Part shown: piece by piece, positions 1 to 6,603 of the stretch
Layout: every line of letters begins with the position of its first letter
How positions within the stretch are numbered: the first letter of the stretch is position 1
Origin: Gammaproteobacteria bacterium
GTDB taxonomy: Bacteria > Pseudomonadota > Gammaproteobacteria > Pseudomonadales > Azotimanducaceae_A
Reading direction: 5' to 3'
NCBI GenBank assembly: GCA_002714125.1
Contig: PAWP01000088.1
Location: 5,370-13,066, forward strand
Length of the DNA stretch: 7,697 bases
Program-made: the position numbers and the translations under genes
The notes under the pieces: model-generated
Told to the model about the DNA's origin: nothing
Seen by the model: the letters and a program-made list of their open reading frames with translations, nothing else
The model's database searches: none

Positions 1-555
1 TACCGGCAGGAACTCCGTGATCTCTGATTCAAGCTCCAGCCGTTTCATACCAGCGGCGGCCAGCACAACTGCCTCAAAGTCGCCAGCCCGCAGCTTTCCA
101 AGCCGCGTATCCACATTGCCGCGTATATCGAGGTACTCAAAAGTCGGGTGCTCCGCGCGCACCTGATACCGCCTGCGCAGGCTCGATGAGCCCACTCGTG
201 AACCAACCACCTGTTGGTTGAGACTGGCTCCGTCCCGGGTGACAACAACATCCCGCGGATCTTCACGTTCAAGGATGGCCGCCAACACAAACCCCTCGGG
301 CAACTCACCCGGCACATCTTTCATCGAATGGACGGCCAGATCAGCGGAGTCTTCAAGCATGGCGGTTTCGAGCTCCTTGATAAACAGCCCTTTACCACCG
401 ATTTCCGCGAGAGTCCGGTTCTGAATGCGGTCACCGGTCGTCGTAACAGGTACCAGCGTGACGTCATAACCCAGGTCGCGCAGACGGCTCGACACATGAT
501 TCGCCTGCCAAAGGGCGAGCTTGCTCTGACGGGTGGCAATGCGGATGGTATTCAC
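1..555 (-). CDS. hemC: Hydroxymethylbilane synthase (porphobilinogen deaminase), N-terminal part, cut by window edge
   Basis: Cytosolic enzyme that joins four porphobilinogen units into hydroxymethylbilane in tetrapyrrole (haem) synthesis. I translated the minus strand directly: 185 codons are visible and the frame is open at position 1, so about 125 residues of the usual ~310 are missing, including the cofactor-binding cysteine. Visible family motifs are IATRQSKLALWQA (residues 6-18), GGKGLFIKELE (53-63), AVHSMKDVP (74-82, with the catalytic Asp at 80), VGSSSLRR (121-128) and RGNVDTRL (145-152). The start is a GTG at 555-553 (V-N-T-I-R-I), matching the normal MNTIRIATR-type N-terminus. The frame stays open far upstream, but that stretch resembles no HemC N-terminus. 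The ribosome site is weak: a GGA six nt before the GTG. A terminator-like hairpin lies about 50 nt upstream, so hemC may need its own promoter in 556-603, where I found no convincing one. Confidence 0.97.
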   Translation of the reverse strand, partial: MNTIRIATRQSKLALWQANHVSSRLRDLGYDVTLVPVTTTGDRIQNRTLAEIGGKGLFIKELETAMLEDSADLAVHSMKDVPGELPEGFVLAAILEREDPRDVVVTRDGASLNQQVVGSRVGSSSLRRRYQVRAEHPTFEYLDIRGNVDTRLGKLRAGDFEAVVLAAAGMKRLELESEITEFLPV

Positions 556-603
556 AGCAAATCCGTGTTCAAGGATGCGACCTATTGTGGCCAATACCTC
601 CAC

Positions 604-630
604 AAAAGCAAAAGCGGATGGGGTGTCCGC
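604..630 (-). terminator. Possible intrinsic terminator between the fimS remnant and hemC
   Basis: Read on the minus strand, GCGGA (630-626) and TCCGC (618-614) form a perfect 5-bp GC-rich stem with a 7-nt loop. It is followed directly by TTTTGCTTTTG, a U-rich tail in RNA. The stem is short and the tail is interrupted by GC, so it may be weak. The position, after the end of the kinase remnant and before hemC, fits a terminator or attenuator, but function is inference. Confidence 0.35.
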
Positions 631-656
631 AAAAGGAAAGTCGACCCGGAGGTTGC

Positions 657-928
657 CTAAGACTTCATCAAACTGATGTTGCAGAGGACTGCGGCGGAGT
701 AGAGCACAACCCACTGTGCAACAGTGACACGAGGCCAAGCGCAGCCCAAGAGAAGTCGAACAGCGCAGAGCCAGGCAGCAGGTGTGCAAACGCCAGCAGC
801 TCTGTCACGATGACAAGGAACAGAATGCTCTGTCCCTGACAACGATCCATGAAGAAAAGTCCTCGTCGCCCGATAGGGTTGTAGAAGCCATGGCCCAGAG
901 CCCTCAGCACAGATGCAAAGTGTGCCAT
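657..928 (-). pseudogene. Remnant of a FimS/AlgZ-type sensor histidine kinase gene (N-terminal membrane part only, frameshifted)
   Basis: Two overlapping minus-strand frames together read like the start of a FimS/AlgZ kinase, the membrane sensor that pairs with the LytTR-type regulator AlgR (type IV pili and alginate control in Pseudomonas). Frame one, from an ATG at 928, gives FFMDRCQGQ followed by the hydrophobic segment [19 protein letters not shown] and then [14 protein letters not shown]. It then turns into low-complexity sequence and stops at 668. Frame two continues the expected second membrane segment, AQWVVLYSAAVLC, from about 719 and stops at 657. Joining them at 720/721, as if one base had been lost, restores LGLVSLL(x)QWVVLYSAAVLC, which fits my memory of the family's LGLTSLFVQW-type segment. 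Nothing of the remaining membrane helices, the HisKA/HATPase region or algR is present before hemC. An alternative start is the ATG at 850, with GAGG upstream. The gene identity comes from recalled family pattern plus location, not from a search. It could instead be an unrelated small membrane ORF. Confidence 0.6.
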
Positions 929-948
929 GGCAGATTGCGTTCAGCAGC

Positions 949-954
949 TATAAT
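949..954 (+). promoter_or_regulatory. Probable -10 box of the argH promoter
   Basis: A perfect TATAAT lies 28 nt before the argH ATG, in the context GCTATAATCCGCC. Transcription would start near 961, leaving a leader of about 22 nt with GGAG at 969-972. No recognisable -35 hexamer sits 16-18 nt upstream, so this is a -10-only call. It lies just upstream of the old fimS start, in the divergent interval. Confidence 0.45.
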
Positions 955-982
955 CCGCCGCCCTGTGTGGAGACCTTGGATC

Positions 983-2371
983 ATGACAAACGAAAAGAAA
1001 CCCTGGGCCGGCCGTTTCAATGAGGCAACTGACGAGTTTGTCGAGGCGTTTACCGCCTCCGTCGACTTCGACCAAGTGCTAGCCCAACAGGACATTCGAG
1101 GTTCGATCGCCCACGCACACATGCTTGCAGAGGCCGGCGTGCTGACCAGCAATGAATTCGAGGCTATAAAATCTGGGCTAACCCGCATCGGAGCCCAAAT
1201 CGAAGCGGGCCAATTTGCCTGGTCGGTGATGCTCGAAGACGTCCACATGAACATTGAGCACGCGCTCACCGAGTCGATTGGTGATATTGGGAAGAAGCTG
1301 CATACGGGGCGCTCCCGCAACGATCAAGTAGCCACCGATCTGCGGCTCTTCGTGCGCGATGCAATTGACGCCATCGCGGCCCAGTTGACTCGTTTACAAA
1401 CCGGTTTGCTGGACCTCGCGGAACGTGAAGCCGAGACAATCATGCCCGGCTTCACCCACCTGCAGGTTGCACAACCCATTACGTTTGGCCATCACTTGCT
1501 TGCATGGTTTGAGCAGTCACAGCGCGACTACGGTCGCCTGATGGACTGTCGTGCACGCCTGAATGAGTCACCGCTCGGCGCCGCAGCGCTGGCAGGTACA
1601 ACGTACCCGATAGACCGGGCGATGACCGCGGCTGAGCTGGACTTCACGCAGCCTATGGCCAACTCACTTGATGCAGTAAGTGACCGGGACTTCGTCATCG
1701 AGTTCACCTCTACAGCGAGCCTGCTCATGCAGCACTACTCACGCTGGTCGGAGGAACTGGTGCTCTGGACCTCCAGTGCATTTGGTTTCATCAATCTACC
1801 CGACCGCTTCTGTACCGGCTCATCGATCATGCCGCAGAAGAAAAACCCGGACGTACCCGAGCTCATCCGGGGCAAGGCCGGGCGCGTCTTTGGTCATCTG
1901 ACCGGACTACTGACCCTCATGAAAGGGCAGCCGCTTGCGTACAACAAGGACAACCAGGAAGACAAGGAGCCCGTATTCGATGCAATTAGTACCGTCCTGA
2001 ACTCAACGATTGCGCTCGCCGACATGATCCCAGAAATCGTCCCGAACGTGGATCGCATGCGGCAAGCGGCCGGCCATGGCTGCCCAACGGCAACGGACCT
2101 TGCTGATTACTTGGTACGGCGCGAGGTCCCGTTCCGGGATGCACATGAAGTGGTAGGGCGCCTGGTTGGCATGGCGCTCGAGGCCGAAGTTGACCTGGCC
2201 GAACTCGGTCTGGAAGACATGCGTGGCGTCTCGAACGTCATAGAAGCCGACGTATTCGAGGTGCTGACGCTCGAAGGCTCTATAGCCGCCCGTGCCCACC
2301 TCGGAGGCACAGCACCGGCGCGGGTGCGGGAAGCCGTCGCTACGGCACGGGCCGCTATGCAAGCACGCTGA
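983..2371 (+). CDS. argH: Argininosuccinate lyase
   Basis: Cytosolic enzyme that splits argininosuccinate into arginine and fumarate, the last step of arginine synthesis; it is active as a homotetramer of the fumarase/aspartase superfamily. At 462 residues it is the usual length. Visible motifs are [11 protein letters not shown] (85-95), HTGRSRNDQ (107-115), [16 protein letters not shown] (156-171, with the catalytic-base His at 159) and the superfamily signature [12 protein letters not shown] (279-290, with the catalytic Ser at 281). The frame is open upstream to 782. I chose the ATG at 983 because the protein then begins [12 protein letters not shown], the normal ArgH start, and because GGAG lies 10 nt upstream and a -10 box further up. 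Its last 17 nt overlap the 3' end of cyaY on the other strand. No terminator is visible at that junction. The active-site motifs look intact. Confidence 0.98.
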   Translation: MTNEKKPWAGRFNEATDEFVEAFTASVDFDQVLAQQDIRGSIAHAHMLAEAGVLTSNEFEAIKSGLTRIGAQIEAGQFAWSVMLEDVHMNIEHALTESIGDIGKKLHTGRSRNDQVATDLRLFVRDAIDAIAAQLTRLQTGLLDLAEREAETIMPGFTHLQVAQPITFGHHLLAWFEQSQRDYGRLMDCRARLNESPLGAAALAGTTYPIDRAMTAAELDFTQPMANSLDAVSDRDFVIEFTSTASLLMQHYSRWSEELVLWTSSAFGFINLPDRFCTGSSIMPQKKNPDVPELIRGKAGRVFGHLTGLLTLMKGQPLAYNKDNQEDKEPVFDAISTVLNSTIALADMIPEIVPNVDRMRQAAGHGCPTATDLADYLVRREVPFRDAHEVVGRLVGMALEAEVDLAELGLEDMRGVSNVIEADVFEVLTLEGSIAARAHLGGTAPARVREAVATARAAMQAR

Positions 2372-2672
2372 CCAGCTCACCCAGCTGCTCGGTCAGGACA
2401 CGGCTAGCCAGCGCGGGCAGCGACTCGCCAGTGGTGGCGCAAACCCAGTCCGAGCCCATGAACCCAAGGTGAAAACCTCCCGAGCGTGCGGCCAACCAGA
2501 TCTCGTGGTTGGATGGCTGGCGGCTGAAGATGACCTGCGATGCGTCTGGGCATGTGATGGTCAGGATGCCGCCAGAGGTATCTATATCGAGATCGGCATC
2601 AAGTTCATCCAGCTCGTCCTCCAGATTCAGGAAGATTGCATCAACTGCATCTTCAAACTCGCGGTCATTCAT
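2355..2672 (-). CDS. cyaY: Frataxin-like iron-sulfur cluster assembly protein CyaY
   Basis: Small cytosolic protein of the bacterial frataxin family that binds iron and modulates the IscS/IscU cluster-assembly machinery. At 105 residues it has the usual family length. The N-terminal helix is strongly acidic (Asp/Glu-rich over residues 3-31), as expected for the iron- and IscS-binding face. The family core follows: [10 protein letters not shown] (34-43), the region around [19 protein letters not shown] (50-68, with the conserved Trp at 59) and [10 protein letters not shown] (76-85). The start is the ATG at 2672 (MNDREFED, like E. coli MNDSEFH). The Shine-Dalgarno is poor; AAAGG lies about 13 nt upstream. 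It converges on argH with a 17-nt overlap and diverges from lptM after 35 nt, the same cyaY/lptM pairing as in E. coli and Pseudomonas. No clear promoter was found for it. Confidence 0.95.
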   Translation of the reverse strand: MNDREFEDAVDAIFLNLEDELDELDADLDIDTSGGILTITCPDASQVIFSRQPSNHEIWLAARSGGFHLGFMGSDWVCATTGESLPALASRVLTEQLGELVSVLA

Positions 2673-2707
2673 TGTAGTTTCGCGACCTTTGCAACGGCGG
2701 AAAGCGC

Positions 2708-2824
2708 ATGAGACGCGTTTTTATCACAGCACTCTTTTGTCTGGCTATCGTTACGACGCTCAGCGCCTGCGGCCAAAAAGGCCCGTTGATTCTGCCTGGC
2801 GAGCAGGAGACACCAGCATCATGA
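2708..2824 (+). CDS. lptM: Small outer-membrane lipoprotein LptM (YifL family)
   Basis: A 38-residue ORF that I translated directly. It begins MRRVFITALFCLAIVTTLSA, a lipoprotein signal peptide with two Arg and a hydrophobic core, ending in the lipobox LSAC with the lipidated Cys at 21. The mature part starts CGQKGPLILP, the hallmark of the YifL/LptM family (CGQKGPLYLP-like). In E. coli LptM assists oxidative maturation of the LptD/LptE LPS translocon. GCGGAAAG lies just upstream of the ATG. The stop overlaps the lysA start as ATGA (2821-2824), implying translational coupling. Its neighbours (divergent cyaY, then lysA) match the Pseudomonas locus, where the gene is called lppL. Length and motif are typical. 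Confidence 0.93.
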   Translation: MRRVFITALFCLAIVTTLSACGQKGPLILPGEQETPAS

Positions 2825-4080
2825 GTGATGCGTTTTACTTTAACGGCGGCGAACTGTATGCCGAAGGCGTCCCGCTACGCAGGATTGCAGACCAGTGGAA
2901 TACGCCAAGCTGGGTTTACTCTCGAGCCGCCATCGAAACTGCATGGGATGCCTTCGACACCGCTTTCGAAGGCCAGCCCCACCTAGTCTGCTACGCCGTC
3001 AAGGCCAACAGCAATCTGGGCGTTTTGAGCATCCTTGCGCACAAGGGCGCAGGGTTCGACATTGTCTCCGGCGGCGAGCTCGCACGCGTGATTGCTGCCG
3101 GCGGGGATCCAGCCAAGGTGGTTTATTCCGGCGTGGCCAAGCGCGCTGACGAGATCGAAATGGCACTTAGGGCCGGGATCGCCTGCTTCAATGTTGAATC
3201 AGCTTTCGAACTAGACCTCATTGACGACGTTGCCGCGCGGCTCGAAAAGGTTGCACCGGTGGCTCTGCGCATCAACCCCGATGTGGATCCCGGCACGCAT
3301 CCCTACATCGCAACCGGCCTCAGCAGCAGCAAGTTTGGCGTACCGATGGCTGATGCTCCGGCGCTGTATGAACGCGCAGCAGGCTCCAAATACCTCAAGG
3401 TTACGGGGATTGACTGCCACATCGGCTCCCAGATCACGAGCGTTGCACCTTTTGCCGATGCGCTGACAATTATGCTAGAACTCGTCGACGATCTGACCGA
3501 GCGCGGTATAGCCGTGGACCACATCGATCTTGGTGGCGGCGCCGGAATACGTTACAACGACGAGACACCCCTCGATCTCATCGAGTACGCCTCGGTTGTC
3601 CGCGAGGTCATAGGTCCACGCGGGCTCGAACTGCGCTTTGAACCAGGCCGTTCGATCGTAGCCAATGCAGGAGTGCTCCTTACGCGGGTCATGGGTACAA
3701 AAATGAACGGCAGTAAGCGCTTTGCGGTGGTTGACGCCGCCATGAATGACCTCCTGCGCCCAGCCCTCTATGGCGGCTGGCATCGCATCACCAATGTTGT
3801 CGAAACTACGACGCCAACCGCCACCTACGACGTTGTGGGTCCGGTATGCGAAACCGGCGACTTCCTCGCCCAGGATCGTGAGCTAGCGCTACTCCCTAGC
3901 GATCTGTTAGCCGTCGAATCGGTGGGTGCCTACGGCGCGGTTATGAGTTCCAACTACAACACCCGGGGCCGGGGAGCCGAGCTAATAGTCGACGGTGACA
4001 CAGTACACTGTGTGCGCGAGCGCGAGTTACCGGCAGACCTGTTTCGGCTCGAACACACCTTGCCCATAGGGTTCGAGTGA
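2821..4080 (+). CDS. lysA: Diaminopimelate decarboxylase
   Basis: PLP-dependent cytosolic enzyme that decarboxylates meso-diaminopimelate to L-lysine, the last step of lysine synthesis. It has 419 residues, normal for the family, as a fold-III alanine-racemase-like barrel plus a C-terminal beta domain. Visible residues are CYAVKANSN (57-65, with the PLP-binding Lys at 61), FDIVSGGEL (79-87), SSSKFG (168-173), CHIGSQ (199-204), GGGAG (238-242, phosphate binding), EPGRSIVANAG (274-284) and CETGDFLA (343-350, with the substrate-site Cys at 343 contributed across the dimer). The start ATG overlaps the lptM stop by 4 nt, and AGGAGA at 2805-2810, inside lptM, gives a strong ribosome site 10 nt upstream. 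The frame stays open to 2509, but that extension would run across lptM and antisense to cyaY and does not resemble LysA. It is followed after 22 nt by dapF, the preceding enzyme of the pathway. Confidence 0.98.
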   Translation: MSDAFYFNGGELYAEGVPLRRIADQWNTPSWVYSRAAIETAWDAFDTAFEGQPHLVCYAVKANSNLGVLSILAHKGAGFDIVSGGELARVIAAGGDPAKVVYSGVAKRADEIEMALRAGIACFNVESAFELDLIDDVAARLEKVAPVALRINPDVDPGTHPYIATGLSSSKFGVPMADAPALYERAAGSKYLKVTGIDCHIGSQITSVAPFADALTIMLELVDDLTERGIAVDHIDLGGGAGIRYNDETPLDLIEYASVVREVIGPRGLELRFEPGRSIVANAGVLLTRVMGTKMNGSKRFAVVDAAMNDLLRPALYGGWHRITNVVETTTPTATYDVVGPVCETGDFLAQDRELALLPSDLLAVESVGAYGAVMSSNYNTRGRGAELIVDGDTVHCVRERELPADLFRLEHTLPIGFE

Positions 4081-4089
4081 GCGACGGCC

Positions 4090-4095
4090 TATAAT
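4090..4095 (+). promoter_or_regulatory. Probable -10 box for a leaderless dapF transcript
   Basis: A perfect TATAAT lies in the 22-nt lysA-dapF gap (context CCTATAATCACCCGC). Its 3' end is 7 nt before the dapF ATG, so initiation at the usual distance would fall at or next to the A of ATG. The gap has no Shine-Dalgarno sequence at workable spacing. No good -35 hexamer is visible at 16-18 nt upstream. The leaderless reading is inference. Confidence 0.45.
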
Positions 4096-4102
4096 CACCC
4101 GC

Positions 4103-4951
4103 ATGTTACTCCCATTCACAAAAATGCACGGTCTCGGCAACGACTTTGTTGTACTGGACCTCATCTCTCAGAACGTCCAGCTGCGCCCGAAACAAATTCG
4201 GGAGCTCGCTGATCGGCACACGGGCGTTGGCTTCGACCAACTACTGACCATCTCCCCGCCGACCAACCCGGAGCTCGACTTCTTCTACCGTATCTACAAC
4301 GCCGATGGCAGTGAAGCGGGACAGTGTGGCAACGGCGCACGCTGCGTGCTGCGCTTTGTCCGTGACCGCGGCCTGACCACCCGCTCTCAGGTACGCTTCC
4401 AGACCACCAGCGGCTGCCTCGACGCCACGCTGGAGGACGACGACACCGTCACCGTATGCATGGGCGCACCGCGCCTGCTGCCGGAACAGATTCCGTTTGT
4501 TGCCGATGCGCCACAGATTACATACGACCTGGACACGGTAGGTGCAAACCAATGTGTCGCCGCGGTCCACGACATCAGCGCGGTCAGCGTTGGTAACCCT
4601 CACGCCGTTTTGCTCGTGGACAATGTTGATGCGGCGCCCGTGAACACGCTGGGCCCGCTGATCCAGCAACATCCGAGGTTCCCGGAACGCGCTAACGTTG
4701 GCTTTATGCAGGTGGTCAATCGGGGCCACATCAAGTTGCGGGTTTTTGAGCGTGGGGTTGGCGAAACCCGCGCGTGCGGCAGCGGCGCCTGCGCAGCGAC
4801 CGTAAGCGGGCGGTTGCGCGGACTGCTTGATGAACAGGTAAAGGTAGAGCTCGTAGGGGGCTCACTCACTATAGGCTGGGCAGGTGACGAAGCACCGATT
4901 TCCATGCGCGGTCCGGTGAGCCGGATATTCGAAGGCAGACTGCACATCTGA
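4103..4951 (+). CDS. dapF: Diaminopimelate epimerase
   Basis: Cofactor-independent cytosolic epimerase that converts LL- to meso-diaminopimelate, the substrate of LysA and a peptidoglycan precursor. It has 282 residues, a normal length, in two pseudo-symmetric halves. It starts MLLPFTKMHGLGNDFVV, the family's standard N-terminus, so the ATG at 4103 is secure. The two catalytic cysteines are present: Cys75 in GQCGNGARC (73-81) and Cys225 in ETRACGSGACA (221-231). VGNPHAVL (163-170) and RVFERGVGETRACG (213-226) are also typical. No Shine-Dalgarno precedes the start, while a TATAAT box sits immediately upstream, suggesting an internal promoter and a leaderless message. The stop shares one base with the next start (TGATG, 4949-4953), so the DUF484 gene is probably coupled to it. 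Confidence 0.98.
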   Translation: MLLPFTKMHGLGNDFVVLDLISQNVQLRPKQIRELADRHTGVGFDQLLTISPPTNPELDFFYRIYNADGSEAGQCGNGARCVLRFVRDRGLTTRSQVRFQTTSGCLDATLEDDDTVTVCMGAPRLLPEQIPFVADAPQITYDLDTVGANQCVAAVHDISAVSVGNPHAVLLVDNVDAAPVNTLGPLIQQHPRFPERANVGFMQVVNRGHIKLRVFERGVGETRACGSGACAATVSGRLRGLLDEQVKVELVGGSLTIGWAGDEAPISMRGPVSRIFEGRLHI

Positions 4952-5655
4952 TGACCACGAGCCAGACCAATTCGGACCTTGACGCGGGCGCGGTTGAAGC
5001 CTGGCTCCGGCAGCATCCGGAGTTCTTTAGGTCACGCAGCGAACTGCTTGGCGCGCTTGAGCTCAGCCACGTCAGTGGCACGGGTACCGTGTCGCTGATT
5101 GAACGCCAGGTTGCTGTGCTGCGCGAGAAGGACGCCTCCCACCAAGAGCAGCTCGAAACATTGCTGCGATTCGCCGAAGCCAATCACGCCATCTACCTGC
5201 GGACACAAAGCCTAGTTCTAAGCGTAATGGAGGCTGATGACGCGGGTGAGCTTTTCTACAACCTCGAACGAAGTTTTGCTGATGACTTTGGCTGCAACTC
5301 CTACGGTCTGATCGTGTTCCACAAGGTACCGAGGCAGATCAATCACTACACGAGCTGTGTAACGCTGACCACGGCGAAAGCCTACGTTGGCGCTTTTCTG
5401 GCCCAGCGCTCAGCCGTCCTCGGACTGCCGCGGCCGGAAGAACAGGACTTCCTGTTCCAGCATGCCGACGGTAAAGTCGGCTCGGCCGCTGTACTGCCGA
5501 TCTTTAAAGGAGACGACCCGATCGCGGTGCTCGCACTTGGCACCAGGGAACCGAGCTCCTTCGACCCGAATGCCGGGACCGTGTTCATCGACTTTGTCGC
5601 AGCGGTGCTTGCGCACACCCTGCCCCGATACCTCCATCTCGGCGATCCAGGTTAG
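4951..5655 (+). CDS. DUF484 family protein (YigA-like)
   Basis: A 234-residue soluble protein of the DUF484 family, whose genes lie almost always between dapF and xerC (yigA in E. coli). No biochemical role is established that I know of. It opens with the characteristic AVEAWLRQHPEFF (14-26) and then SLIERQVAVLREKD (48-61), which with the following residues probably forms a coiled coil. From about residue 75 to the end it looks like a GAF-type alpha/beta domain, with AVLPIFKGDDPIAVLALG (about 180-197) and FVAAVLAHTLPRYL near the C-terminus. There is no signal peptide or membrane segment. The start overlaps the dapF stop by one base, and xerC begins 9 nt after its stop, so it lies in one transcription unit with both. 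Family assignment is firm; function is unknown. Confidence 0.92.
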   Translation: MTTSQTNSDLDAGAVEAWLRQHPEFFRSRSELLGALELSHVSGTGTVSLIERQVAVLREKDASHQEQLETLLRFAEANHAIYLRTQSLVLSVMEADDAGELFYNLERSFADDFGCNSYGLIVFHKVPRQINHYTSCVTLTTAKAYVGAFLAQRSAVLGLPRPEEQDFLFQHADGKVGSAAVLPIFKGDDPIAVLALGTREPSSFDPNAGTVFIDFVAAVLAHTLPRYLHLGDPG

Positions 5656-5664
5656 CCAGGGATC

Positions 5665-6603
5665 ATGCAGAGCAGGCTTGCCGACGACGCTGATCGCTTC
5701 CTTACTCATCTCAGAACGGTCAAGCAGTACTCTGACAACACGGTCAGCAGCTACGCGCGCGACCTGACCAGCCTCGACCGCTTTTGCGTGGAGGCTGAAG
5801 TAGCTTCCACGGGTGATTTGCGCCGCCATCACGTCCAGGCTTGGATCAGCGCTGAGCACCGCCGCGGACTGGCAGGCAAAACCCTGCAGCGGCGCCTATC
5901 GGCAGCTAGAAGCCTGTTCCGCTTTCTCGTGGCTGATGGTGAGCTGAACGCAAACCCCACCAACGGTGTGTCTGCACCGAAGTCCTCCCGCCACCTCCCA
6001 CGAACCCTTGACCCGGATCAGATGCATCGGCTGCTTGAAACGGACGGCAGCAAATGGCACGACGCGCGGGACATTGCGATGATGGAATTGTTCTACTCTT
6101 CCGGCCTGCGCCTGGCAGAACTGACCACCGCCGACTTGAATGACATTTCGCGCGAGGACAAAACCATCACCGTTACGGGCAAAGGCAACAAAACCCGCGT
6201 GGTTCCAGTAGGCCGCAAGGCGCGGGAAGCCATTTTGGCATGGAACCGCGTCAGAGACTTGTGTCCGCGCCGTGGCCAGCGCGATATTGACGGATCAGCG
6301 CTGTTTCTCTCCGAGCGCGGTGCGCGGATCAGCGCCCGCAGCGTACAGGAACGCCTGAAACGACAGATGCTTCGGGCGGGACTGCCAGGCAATCTATCCC
6401 CACACATGCTGCGGCACTCGTTTGCCAGCCACCTGCTGGAATCAAGCGGCGACCTACGTGCCGTTCAGGAACTCCTGGGCCATAAAGACATCTCTACCAC
6501 GCAGATCTACACTCACCTCGATTTTCAGCATCTCGCGCGTACCTACGACAAGACACATCCGCGGGCCAAGCGGGCAAAAACGGACAGGCGGGACAAATCA
6601 TGA
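5665..6603 (+). CDS. xerC: Site-specific tyrosine recombinase XerC
   Basis: Tyrosine recombinase that works with XerD at the dif site, coordinated by FtsK, to resolve chromosome dimers at division. It has 312 residues, slightly longer than E. coli XerC (about 298). The N-terminal SAM-like core-binding domain spans about residues 5-90, including YSDNTVSSYARDLTSL (22-37). The catalytic domain follows from about 110. All six active-site positions are present: Arg149 (SGLRLAEL), Lys173 (GKGNKTR), His247 and Arg250 (PHMLRHSFASHLL), His273 (LGHKDISTTQIYTH) and the nucleophile Tyr282. CAGGGA at 5657-5662 precedes the ATG, at short spacing. It ends in a basic tail and its stop overlaps the next start as ATGA. 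The dapF-DUF484-xerC context supports XerC over XerD or an integrase, and no mobile element surrounds it. Confidence 0.96.
   Translation: MQSRLADDADRFLTHLRTVKQYSDNTVSSYARDLTSLDRFCVEAEVASTGDLRRHHVQAWISAEHRRGLAGKTLQRRLSAARSLFRFLVADGELNANPTNGVSAPKSSRHLPRTLDPDQMHRLLETDGSKWHDARDIAMMELFYSSGLRLAELTTADLNDISREDKTITVTGKGNKTRVVPVGRKAREAILAWNRVRDLCPRRGQRDIDGSALFLSERGARISARSVQERLKRQMLRAGLPGNLSPHMLRHSFASHLLESSGDLRAVQELLGHKDISTTQIYTHLDFQHLARTYDKTHPRAKRAKTDRRDKS

Noticed and set aside
601..603. Upstream in-frame GTG as the hemC start
   Set aside because: It would add 16 residues not seen in HemC proteins, and the GTG at 555 gives the canonical VNTIRIATR start.
214..660. 148-codon plus-strand ORF
   Set aside because: It is antisense to hemC, whose minus-strand translation shows conserved family motifs throughout the shared part.
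782..982. In-frame N-terminal extension of argH (67 codons)
   Set aside because: The ArgH family begins at the ATG at 983. The extension has no family similarity, runs antisense to the kinase remnant, and precedes the -10 box at 949.
2509..2820. In-frame N-terminal extension of lysA (104 codons)
   Set aside because: It runs antisense to cyaY and through lptM in another frame. LysA similarity and the AGGAGA site fit the ATG at 2821.
4241..4729. 162-codon minus-strand ORF
   Set aside because: It lies wholly inside dapF, whose catalytic motifs are intact. The long antisense frame reflects GC-rich codon use.
5665..6603. Tyrosine recombinase as an integrase of a mobile element or integron
   Set aside because: The dapF-DUF484-xerC-yigB context and normal length fit housekeeping XerC. 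No att sites, cassettes or phage genes are present.
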